DNA of 64,000 nt from an uncultured Collinsella sp. (lineage in GTDB: Bacteria > Actinomycetota > Coriobacteriia > Coriobacteriales > Coriobacteriaceae), in the NCBI GenBank assembly GCA_900541145.1, contig UQIH01000002.1, positions 1-64,000 on the forward strand, in the 5' to 3' direction. This document shows positions 57,514 through 64,000 of the stretch, piece by piece. The notes under the pieces are model-generated. The model was given only the letters and a program-made list of their open reading frames with translations, ran no database searches and was not told the origin of the DNA. Position 1 is the first letter of the stretch, and each line of letters starts with the position of its first letter. Made by a program: the position numbers and the translations under genes.

Positions 57514-58776
57514 ATGGCAGAGAAACTCATTCCGTTGAATGACGCACAGTCGATTATCCTGTCGCACGTTGCTCCGACCGATCTCGTCGAGATACCCGTG
57601 TGGCAGGCCGCCGGCCTTCCCTTGGCCGAGGACGCGGTGGCCGATATCGATATCTCGCCGTTTGCCAACAGTGCTATGGACGGATATGCCGTGCGCTCGG
57701 CGGACTTGGCGCAGGCATCTGGCGAGGCGCCGGTGACGCTCGACGTTATCGGTCACGAGGCCGCGGGCCATGTGTTTGAGGGCACAATCGGCGCGGGCGA
57801 GGCGGTCCGCATCATGACGGGCGCGCCGGTGCCCGAAGGTGCCGACGCCGTGGTGAAATACGAGATCGTCGATGTGCTCGACGGCGATGGCAACGAGGGC
57901 TCGCACGTTCGCTTCTCGGCGCCGGCCAAGGTGGGGGAGAACGTTCGCTCGGCTGCTGAGGAAGCCCACGCCGGCGATGTTGTGATGCACGCCGGCGAGG
58001 TTGTGGCTCCGGCGGGCGCCGGCCTGCTGGCGAGCGCCGGGTATGCGAACGTGAAGGTGCATGCCGCTCCGCGCGTGGGCATTATCTCGCTGGGCACGGA
58101 GCTGGTCGCGCCGGGTGAGCTGCCGGCGCGCGGTCAGATTCGCGATTCCAACTCCTCGGCGCTGATGGCCGAGGCGCTCGATGCCGGCGCCGAGCCCGTG
58201 TTCTACGGCATTGCGCCCGATGATGAGCAAGCGATCGCCGAGCTGGTGCATCGTGCCGTGCAGGAGTGCGACTTTGTCATTACGAGCGGTGGCGCCTCGG
58301 CGGGCGATTACGACTATGTGACGGCGCTGGTCCAGCGCGAGGGCGAGGTGCTGTTCGACCGCATCTCGATGCGTCCGGGCAAGGCCATCACGTTTGGCTT
58401 GCTCGGGGGTAAGCCCTACCTAGGGCTTTCAGGCAATCCGGCTGCGGCGTATGTGGGCTTTGAGATGCTTGCCCGTCCGGCGATTCGCAAGATGCGCGGT
58501 TTTGCCGAGGTTGCGCGTCCCGTGCAGCAGGCGACGCTCACACACGGCGTGAAAAAGCGACAGCATCGCCGCTTCTTCGATCGCGCCACGGTTTTGCGCG
58601 ACCCCGAGACCGGTGAGTTGTTGGTGACCGAGGCTAAGACACAGAATTCGGCGCTGCTTGGAACTATGCAGCGTGCGAACTGCCTGTTGCGTATTGACGA
58701 AGGACCGTGCGAGCTCAAGGCGGGAGATGCCGTGGACGTTGTTCGCGTCGACCTGCCCGAGGGAACGGCGCTATAG
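57514..58776 (+). CDS. moeA: Molybdopterin molybdenumtransferase MoeA
   Basis: MoeA inserts molybdate into adenylated molybdopterin, the last step of Moco synthesis. The 420-residue protein has PFANSAMDGYAVR, IMTGAPVPEGADAVV and the MoeA/MogA-type active region ITSGGASAGDYDY, plus GLSGNPAAAYV. ATG 57514 follows AGAGGTG; an in-frame GTG at 57508 is unlikely. A GGCGC-loop-GCGCC hairpin and a TATACT (57451-57456) lie upstream, a possible promoter. It is followed 10 bp later by mogA. Confidence 0.95.
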   Translation: MAEKLIPLNDAQSIILSHVAPTDLVEIPVWQAAGLPLAEDAVADIDISPFANSAMDGYAVRSADLAQASGEAPVTLDVIGHEAAGHVFEGTIGAGEAVRIMTGAPVPEGADAVVKYEIVDVLDGDGNEGSHVRFSAPAKVGENVRSAAEEAHAGDVVMHAGEVVAPAGAGLLASAGYANVKVHAAPRVGIISLGTELVAPGELPARGQIRDSNSSALMAEALDAGAEPVFYGIAPDDEQAIAELVHRAVQECDFVITSGGASAGDYDYVTALVQREGEVLFDRISMRPGKAITFGLLGGKPYLGLSGNPAAAYVGFEMLARPAIRKMRGFAEVARPVQQATLTHGVKKRQHRRFFDRATVLRDPETGELLVTEAKTQNSALLGTMQRANCLLRIDEGPCELKAGDAVDVVRVDLPEGTAL

Positions 58777-58786
58777 GAGGAACGCT

Positions 58787-59266
58787 ATGGAGTTGAAGAT
58801 TTCGATCGTGACGTGCTCGGACACACGCGATCTTTTGCAGGATGAGGCCGGAGCCGCACTCGAGGAACTTATCGAGGCACAGGGCTGGACGGTCGCCTCA
58901 CATGTGGTCGTGCGCGACGACGTCAGCGAGATCGGTGATGCCATTGTGGAAGCCGCCGATGAGTGCCACGCCAATGTCGTGCTTACCTGCGGCGGCACGG
59001 GGCTTTCGATGCGCGATGTAACGCCCGAGGCGACGCGTGCCGTCTGCGAGCGCGATGTGCCGGGTATTGCAGAGGCGATCCGTGCATACTCCATGACCAA
59101 GACACGCCGCGCCATGCTCTCGCGCGCCGTGTGCATGCAGCGTGGGCATACGCTTGTCATCAACTTTCCGGGATCTACGAAAGCGGCCCGCGAAAGCTGG
59201 GAGGCCGTGAGCGATCAGCTGGAGCATGCGGCCCAAATGACGGCGGGCGGCGGGCACGCCAAATAA
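58787..59266 (+). CDS. mogA: MogA/MoaB family molybdopterin adenylyltransferase
   Basis: A 159-residue MoCF-domain protein that adenylates molybdopterin for MoeA. It shows VTCSDTRD, the phosphate-binding loop TCGGTGLSMRDVTPEA and the C-terminal INFPGSTKA. MogA and MoaB are hard to separate by sequence at this length. ATG 58787 has AGGAGG 7 bp upstream and lies 10 bp after moeA, so the two are co-transcribed. A terminator follows at 59280. Confidence 0.92.
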   Translation: MELKISIVTCSDTRDLLQDEAGAALEELIEAQGWTVASHVVVRDDVSEIGDAIVEAADECHANVVLTCGGTGLSMRDVTPEATRAVCERDVPGIAEAIRAYSMTKTRRAMLSRAVCMQRGHTLVINFPGSTKAARESWEAVSDQLEHAAQMTAGGGHAK

Positions 59267-59279
59267 GCGCACTACCTGC

Positions 59280-59314
59280 GGCGGAGCGACCTTACGGGCT
59301 GCTCCGCCTTTTTT
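59280..59314 (+). terminator. Intrinsic terminator after mogA
   Basis: GGCGGAGC (59280-59287) pairs with GCTCCGCC (59301-59308), followed by six T. Confidence 0.92.
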
Positions 59315-59470
59315 ATGCAGCGGCAGTGCGGTCATCTCGGGGTTATCGGTAAAAGAAACTTATTAGACGAGAAGTAGTTATCACAAACATTATTCGCGCT
59401 GAAGTATAATCTAGTAACAGAATAAAGCCCGCGGTGGGGTGCCCGGGCATAGCGTTCGAAAGGGCTGAAC

Positions 59471-60343
59471 ATGTTCGATATGGTTTCTCGCCGCGGATTC
59501 GTCTCGCTTTCTGCTGTCGCCGCTGCCGGCCTTGGTCTTGCCGGCTGCTCGGGCAGCAAGACGTCCGAGCCGGCCGGATCCGATGCCGGCTCTGCTAAGG
59601 CATCTTCCAAGAAAGCTGTCGAGCTGCAGGTCTTTGCCGCCAACTCGCTCGAGAAGGCCCTGCCCGAGGTTCAGGAGCTCTACACCGAGCAGACCGGCAC
59701 CACGTTTACCGACACGCAGTTTAAGGCGTCTGGCGACCTTGTCGAGCAGATGCGCGCCGGTGCCGCCGTCGACGTGCTCATCACGGCCTCCAAGGGCACC
59801 ATGGACGACGCCGAAGCCGCCGAGCTCGTCGACACCGACACGCGTGAGGACATGTTTGTCAACGACCTTGTGATCGTTCGCGCCGAGGGCTCCGATACTA
59901 AGGTCGAGGCCATCGCCGACGTCGCGAACCTGGACGGCAAGATCGCCATCGGCGATGCCAAGACCGTCCCCGCCGGCAAGTACGCCAACCAGGCGCTGGC
60001 TTCCGTGGGCCTCTACACCGGTACCGAGGGCGATGACGGTGAGTATGCGCCCGAGATTGCTGACAAGGTCGCACTGGCCGACAAGGTCGGTACCGCTGCG
60101 TCTTACGTCTCTACGGGCGACTGCGTGGCTGGCTTTGTCTACAGCTCCGACATCTTCCGCTATGACGGCATCGAGGAGGCCTTCGTGTGCCCCGAGGATT
60201 CGCACAAACCCATCGTGTACCCGGGTGCCGTTGCCGAGAGCTCCGAGCATGCCGACGAGGCCAAGGCGTTTATCGACTTTTGCCTGACCAACAAGAAGGC
60301 GCAGAAGATTTGGGCGAAGTACGGCTTTGAGCTTTCCGCGTAG
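59471..60343 (+). CDS. modA: Molybdate ABC transporter substrate-binding lipoprotein ModA
   Basis: A 290-residue molybdate-binding protein. The N-terminus SRRGFVSLSA...LAGC looks like a twin-arginine lipoprotein signal with lipobox LAGC, so Cys26 would be lipidated. The mature part has VFAANSLEKALPEV, KASGDLVEQMRAGAAVDVLI and YVSTGDCVAGFVYSSD, typical of ModA. The oxyanion could also be tungstate. TATAAT at 59405-59410 is a likely -10 element. It is followed by modB and modC on the same strand. Confidence 0.93.
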   Translation: MFDMVSRRGFVSLSAVAAAGLGLAGCSGSKTSEPAGSDAGSAKASSKKAVELQVFAANSLEKALPEVQELYTEQTGTTFTDTQFKASGDLVEQMRAGAAVDVLITASKGTMDDAEAAELVDTDTREDMFVNDLVIVRAEGSDTKVEAIADVANLDGKIAIGDAKTVPAGKYANQALASVGLYTGTEGDDGEYAPEIADKVALADKVGTAASYVSTGDCVAGFVYSSDIFRYDGIEEAFVCPEDSHKPIVYPGAVAESSEHADEAKAFIDFCLTNKKAQKIWAKYGFELSA

Positions 60344-60411
60344 TGCGGCTTGGCGCGATAATTCCATCGTTTTGTGTTTTACTCCGTCCTTGTATTCTCT
60401 TGGAGCTTTTC

Positions 60412-61854
60412 GTGCTTAATAGATTCCGCATGCTTGTCGCTTGTGCTTTGACCTTCGCACTTTGCTGGGTGCCGGGATTTGCATTTGCTGGGGACGCTGC
60501 GGACGGGGCCCAGAACGCTGCGACCGCCCATGGGCTTTCCTATGGGATCGAGGGTTTTGAGCGGTTGGCCAAGGGGACCGCTCGTGCCATGGAGGGCCAG
60601 CCTGAGGGCTATCGGTTTCCCGTTGACGAGGACGTGGACCTTGTAGTGGCGCCTGCTGCCGATCGCGTTGTGGTGTGGATGTCGCCCAAGGCGGTCGAGA
60701 AGTATGGGTTGGATCCGCAGGATAACGAGTGCGTATCGGGTCTCAAGGCCCTCGTCTGTGAGCTCGACAGCGCAAACTGCATGGGAGGTACGCAGCTAGG
60801 GGACGTTGATCTTCCTTGGTATGTCACGGCGGAAACAACGTTTGATGCCGGTGGGTATACCTATGGCTTTGACGAGCGCAGTGCGGATGGGGACCGCTAT
60901 GTGGTGATTGCATCAGCCTCGGGTGATGCCATGGGCGGCGCGCGTTGGCTTGATAGCGCTCAAATGGTAGAAGCGTCGTCTGTCGTGTTGCGGGACGAGC
61001 AGGGGCCCTTGACCTCTCTGGCCTCCTTTTTGGGCGACATCGACTATCGCCCGTTTTGGGTGTCCATTAAAACGAGCGGCCTTGCTCTGGTAATCGCGTT
61101 TGCGCTGGGCCTGTTCGCCGCGTGGAAGACTATGGGTACCTCGAGTCGCATCAAGGGCCTGATCGATTCGGTCTTTACGATTCCTATGGTGTTGCCGCCT
61201 ACGGTGTGCGGCTTTCTGCTCCTCATGCTGTTTGGTCGATCGACCGGGGTCGGTCGGTGGCTGATCGCGCACGGCGTCTCGATTGTCTTTACGTGGCCTG
61301 CGGCGGTGATCTCTGCCGTGGTGGTGTCGTTCCCCCTGGTCTACCGTACGGCGCTCGGCGCCTTTGAGAGCCTCGACACGCAGATGCTCGACGCCGCGCG
61401 AACCTTGGGATGGTCCGAACGTCGCATCTTTGCCAAGCTTATGATGCCGCTCGGCTGGCCCTCCATCGCCGCCGGCACGGTGCTCGCCTTTGCCCGCGCG
61501 ATGGGCGAGTTTGGCTGCACGCTGTTCTTTGCGGGCAACTACGCCGGTATTACGCAGACCATCCCCATTGCCATCTACTTTGAGTGGATGGGCGGCAATA
61601 CGTCGGTGGCCCTCTTTTGGGTCGTGGTCGTAATAGCGTTCAGCTTCCTGGTCATCCTATTCATCAACATGTACACGGCGCATTCGCAAAAGTATCGCGA
61701 GCGTGGTCTCTCCCGTGCTGAGCGCAAACAGGCCAAAGATCTCGCCGGACAGGGCGATTCGCTTGACCCGGCGGGCGGCGATGCCCTGCGAATCGATCGC
61801 GAGGCGCTGGCCGAGCTTATGCGCGATGACGCGGTCACGAAGGGAGGTCGATAG
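60412..61854 (+). CDS. modB: ModB-type molybdate permease with N-terminal extracytoplasmic domain
   Basis: A 480-residue protein, about twice the usual ModB length. A signal-like segment (1-27) and a roughly 190-residue hydrophilic region precede the permease. The permease core starts near residue 216. Its coupling motif is visible in TLGWSERRIFAKLMMPLGWPSIAAG, and FARAMGEFGCTLFFAGN matches molybdate permeases. A charged cytoplasmic tail ends it. The GTG start at 60412 is chosen because TTGGAG lies 6 bp upstream. The function of the extra domain is unknown; it is not a ModA copy that I recognise. Confidence 0.88.
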   Translation: MLNRFRMLVACALTFALCWVPGFAFAGDAADGAQNAATAHGLSYGIEGFERLAKGTARAMEGQPEGYRFPVDEDVDLVVAPAADRVVVWMSPKAVEKYGLDPQDNECVSGLKALVCELDSANCMGGTQLGDVDLPWYVTAETTFDAGGYTYGFDERSADGDRYVVIASASGDAMGGARWLDSAQMVEASSVVLRDEQGPLTSLASFLGDIDYRPFWVSIKTSGLALVIAFALGLFAAWKTMGTSSRIKGLIDSVFTIPMVLPPTVCGFLLLMLFGRSTGVGRWLIAHGVSIVFTWPAAVISAVVVSFPLVYRTALGAFESLDTQMLDAARTLGWSERRIFAKLMMPLGWPSIAAGTVLAFARAMGEFGCTLFFAGNYAGITQTIPIAIYFEWMGGNTSVALFWVVVVIAFSFLVILFINMYTAHSQKYRERGLSRAERKQAKDLAGQGDSLDPAGGDALRIDREALAELMRDDAVTKGGR

Positions 61855-61857
61855 GCC

Positions 61858-62928
61858 ATGTCGCTCGTTCTGGATATCAAAAAGCGCTATCCCGGGTTTA
61901 TGCTCGACATACAGCTTGAAGCCGGCGAGGAGTGTGTGGCGCTGCTGGGCGCCTCGGGTTGCGGCAAGAGCTGCACGCTGCGCTGCATTGCCGGTGTGGA
62001 GACGCCCGACGAGGGCAAGATCGTCGTCAACGGCGTGACCTTCTTTGACTCGGCGGCGGGCATCGACCTGTCGCCCCAGGAGCGAAAATGCGCCCTGTTG
62101 TTCCAAAACTATCAGCTGTTTCCCAACATGACGGTGGCCGATAACGTATGCGCCGGTGTAAAGGGCGCCGGCGACGCCGCGGCGCGCAAAAGGTTGGCGG
62201 AGCGCTATCTGGGCATTTTCGGTCTGGCCGATTTCTCCGACCGCTATCCCGCGCGCCTCTCGGGCGGCCAGCAGCAGCGCGTGGCGCTCGCGCGCATGGT
62301 GGCGGCGCACCCGGGCATCTTTATGTTCGACGAGCCCATGAGCGCACTCGATTCCTATCTTAAGAGCGCGCTCGAACAGAACATGCTCGACCTGTTTGAT
62401 GTGTGCAACCGTACCGTGCTCTACGTGAGCCACGACATCGACGAAGCGTGCCGCCTGTGCCAGCGCATCTGTGTGATGCACGACGGGCATGTTGAGGAGA
62501 TCGGCTCCGTCGAGGACGTGGTCCGCCGTCCGCAGACGCTGGCGGCACTGCGCCTGACGGGCTGCAAGAACACAAGCCGCGCACGAAAGATCGGGCCCGA
62601 GGAAGTTGAGGCGCTCGATTGGGGCATGACCTTTAACGTGGGTCGCGAGGTTCCCGACGATGTTGCCTACCTGGGTATTCGTGCGAGCTACTTCCATGTG
62701 GACAACCGTGCCGAGCGGGGTCGCAACAGTTACGACCTGCACGTGGCGCGCGTGAGCGATTCGCGCTTTGAGCGGCTGGTGTTGCTGGACGTGCCGCGCG
62801 TTGATGCACCCACGCGTCTGCAGTGGAAGGTCAACAAAGTGGGCATGCCTGTCGACGAGCTGCCGCAAGCAGGCGAGACGCTGCGCATGCATTTTGATGC
62901 CAGCAGGATCCATTTGGTTTGTCGATAG
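61858..62928 (+). CDS. modC: Molybdate ABC transporter ATP-binding protein ModC
   Basis: A 356-residue ABC ATPase driving ModB. Walker A is GASGCGKSC, the ABC signature LSGGQQQRVALARM, Walker B FMFDEPMSALD, and the H-loop YVSHDIDEA. After residue about 235 there is a C-terminal extension corresponding to the MOP/TOBE regulatory region of ModC; oxyanion-binding residues are not obvious. ATG 61858 follows GGGAGG and lies 3 bp after modB. Confidence 0.93.
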   Translation: MSLVLDIKKRYPGFMLDIQLEAGEECVALLGASGCGKSCTLRCIAGVETPDEGKIVVNGVTFFDSAAGIDLSPQERKCALLFQNYQLFPNMTVADNVCAGVKGAGDAAARKRLAERYLGIFGLADFSDRYPARLSGGQQQRVALARMVAAHPGIFMFDEPMSALDSYLKSALEQNMLDLFDVCNRTVLYVSHDIDEACRLCQRICVMHDGHVEEIGSVEDVVRRPQTLAALRLTGCKNTSRARKIGPEEVEALDWGMTFNVGREVPDDVAYLGIRASYFHVDNRAERGRNSYDLHVARVSDSRFERLVLLDVPRVDAPTRLQWKVNKVGMPVDELPQAGETLRMHFDASRIHLVCR

Positions 62929-63070
62929 CGCCGGTTAATGCCGTCGGGGATATAAGCCTCGGCGGCTTCGTCTTGCCGTTCGCCGAATGAGGAATGACAA
63001 ACCTTTATCAATCAAGATAATTATTTATTAAACGACGGCACACGACGCTGTCGTACGAATGTCAACGGTG

Positions 63071-63099
63071 TTCGTCTGGACGATGACCGCTGATATAGT
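63071..63099 (+). promoter_or_regulatory. Extended -10 promoter before the leader ORF
   Basis: TGATATAGT (63091-63099) is an extended -10 (TGnTATAGT). TTCGTC at 63071-63076 gives a weak -35 with 17-bp spacing. It would start a transcript just before the small ORF at 63130. The AT-rich 62929-63070 stretch holds no gene. Confidence 0.5.
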
Positions 63100-63129
63100 T
63101 GATCTTGACTGGTTAAGGAGGGTGCGCAC

Positions 63130-63198
63130 ATGCCGCAGACGACATACATTCGCCGCGTTGCCGCGCGCGCCCTGTATATGGCTCGGAGCCGCATATGA
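63130..63198 (+). CDS. 22-codon leader ORF upstream of the dehydratase-type gene
   Basis: ATG 63130 is preceded by AAGGAGG at good spacing. The 22-residue product has five Arg (MPQTTYIRRVAARALY...). Its final codons overlap the first arm of an 8-bp hairpin. It lies between an extended -10 promoter and the reductase gene at 63358. It may be a regulatory leader or a small protein. Confidence 0.5.
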   Translation: MPQTTYIRRVAARALYMARSRI

Positions 63199-63219
63199 GC
63201 AGGTATGTTCACGGCTCCG
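63184..63219 (+). promoter_or_regulatory. Hairpin overlapping the leader ORF stop
   Basis: CGGAGCCG (63184-63191) and CGGCTCCG (63212-63219) form a perfect 8-bp stem with a 20-nt loop that contains the leader ORF stop codon. A TGGG/CCCA dyad follows at about 63290-63306. Translation of the leader would disrupt the hairpin, a layout suited to translation-coupled control. No clear T-run terminator is seen. Confidence 0.45.
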
Positions 63220-63357
63220 GGAGAGACGACGCACAGCTAAATAATCGACCGCAAAGCAGGTTCCCCAAAATTCCGGGTTTAGGCGCGGCTGGGTTTTCGC
63301 CACCCACCGTGCAGCAATACCGTAGCTATTCATTTTTGGTTCGAGAGGGGAACCGTT

Positions 63358-64000
63358 ATGGCTGAAGAATTTGATTTCCATCCGATGTGGGAGAGCCTCG
63401 GCATGAATCTTGCCGATCACGACATGCTGCTGGGCGCCGTGGGCCAGATGTACGGCGACATGTTCCTGACGCAGAACAATCGCCCCAAGTCCACGTCCTA
63501 CCTGGACTTTGTGGCCACCAACATCCACAGCGGCCGTATTAAGGAGATGCTCGACAAGAAGGAGGCCGGCGAGGCCACCAAGATCGTCGGCTCATTCTGC
63601 GTGTACGTGCCCGAGGAGATCGTGCTTGCCTGTGACGGCATTCCCGTGGGCCTGTGCTCGGGTGCCGATTGGGCAACCGATAAGGTCGAGGAGCACCTGC
63701 CGCGCAACACCTGTCCGCTTATCAAGAGCTTTGCCGGCTTTAAGCTGGGCGAGGTCTGCCCCTACATTGAGTCGAGCGACCTGGTGGTGGGCGAGAACAC
63801 CTGCGATGGCAAGAAGAAGGCCTACGAGTTCTTTGCCACGCAAAAGAACATGTACGTCATGGATATTCCCAACGTACACGACGAGTCGACGCTCGTGACC
63901 TGGAAGGCCGAGGTCAAGAAGCTCGCCGCCAAGATTGAGGAAGAGTGTGGCGTCAAGATTACGCCCGAGCGTCTGAAGGCCGCCATCCACGCCGTCAATG
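63358..64000 (+). CDS. 2-hydroxyacyl-CoA dehydratase/double-cubane-cluster reductase, 5' part
   Basis: An open frame of 214 codons that runs off the window, so the product is partial. It matches the HgdB/BcrB-like component family (COG1775), including double-cubane-cluster anaerobic reductases. The start FDFHPMWESLGMNL, VGSFCVYVPEEIVLACDGIPVGLCSG, and the Cys-containing RNTCPLIKSF and VGENTCDGKKKAYE blocks hold conserved cluster-ligand cysteines. ATG 63358 has GAGAGGGG upstream. These enzymes reduce difficult substrates in anaerobes with ATP-driven electron activation; the activator would be expected downstream. Confidence 0.88.
   Translation, partial: MAEEFDFHPMWESLGMNLADHDMLLGAVGQMYGDMFLTQNNRPKSTSYLDFVATNIHSGRIKEMLDKKEAGEATKIVGSFCVYVPEEIVLACDGIPVGLCSGADWATDKVEEHLPRNTCPLIKSFAGFKLGEVCPYIESSDLVVGENTCDGKKKAYEFFATQKNMYVMDIPNVHDESTLVTWKAEVKKLAAKIEEECGVKITPERLKAAIHAVN

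Overview
The window reads as chromosome of a high-GC, Gram-positive anaerobe, most likely a Coriobacteriia member close to Collinsella. This rests on gene content and order (a dcw cluster continuing into a ylm-type sepF/yggT/divIVA block, no ftsA, a double-cubane reductase, thiC/thiD-only thiamine genes), not on a database search. The first 49 bases are not genomic: they match an Illumina Nextera index/transposase adapter, so position 50 is a contig end.

Layout. 50-15720: division and cell-wall cluster mraZ-rsmH-ftsL-ftsI-murF-mraY-murD-ftsW-murG-murC-murB-ftsQ-ftsZ, led by a promoter overlapping TGGGG repeats (likely MraZ autoregulation); murE, ddl and ftsA are missing. 15749-21108: a PHO-box-like repeat, then pgeF and a complete pstSCAB-phoU operon. 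21228-23843: yggS, sepF, yggT (apparent AUC start) and divIVA. The pst operon therefore sits inside what is usually one ylm block. 23954-29914: nitroreductase, a Pit phosphate transporter with its PhoU-like partner, a small unknown protein, a Bax-inhibitor-type membrane protein, a PARG-like macrodomain protein with an altered QEE motif, and an SGNH hydrolase. 29930-32385: thiD and thiC under a TPP riboswitch. 32450-39434: a small membrane protein, yaaA, M18 aminopeptidase, polA and a HAD phosphatase. 39578-43254: argG preceded by an arginine-rich leader ORF and a folded leader, then argH. 43420-49328: ndk, rpiB, cysteine desulfidase, HAD hydrolase, rpsA and the RNase P RNA. 49433-57303: YigZ, a C_GCAxxG_C_C protein, metY, an MFS exporter, xpt, a GGQ ribosome-rescue factor, a lipid-kinase-like protein and a CLC antiporter. 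57514-62928: molybdenum cofactor and molybdate uptake genes moeA-mogA-modABC. 63071-64000: a short leader ORF and a truncated 2-hydroxyacyl-CoA dehydratase-type reductase gene.

How it fits together. The first 24 kb couples precursor synthesis (mur, mraY), septal synthesis (ftsW/ftsI/ftsL/ftsQ) and the Z-ring (ftsZ, sepF, divIVA). With no ftsA here, SepF is the likely membrane anchor for FtsZ. Two phosphate uptake systems lie within 11 kb. The Moco genes lie directly before molybdate import.

Non-coding content is rich. There are four copies of a palindromic repeat with GTTGCGGTG ends (33003, 33938, 46176, 54754), several other long perfect inverted repeats at gene 3' ends, about a dozen intrinsic terminators, and two short leader ORFs. 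No CRISPR array, tRNA, insertion sequence or prophage was seen.
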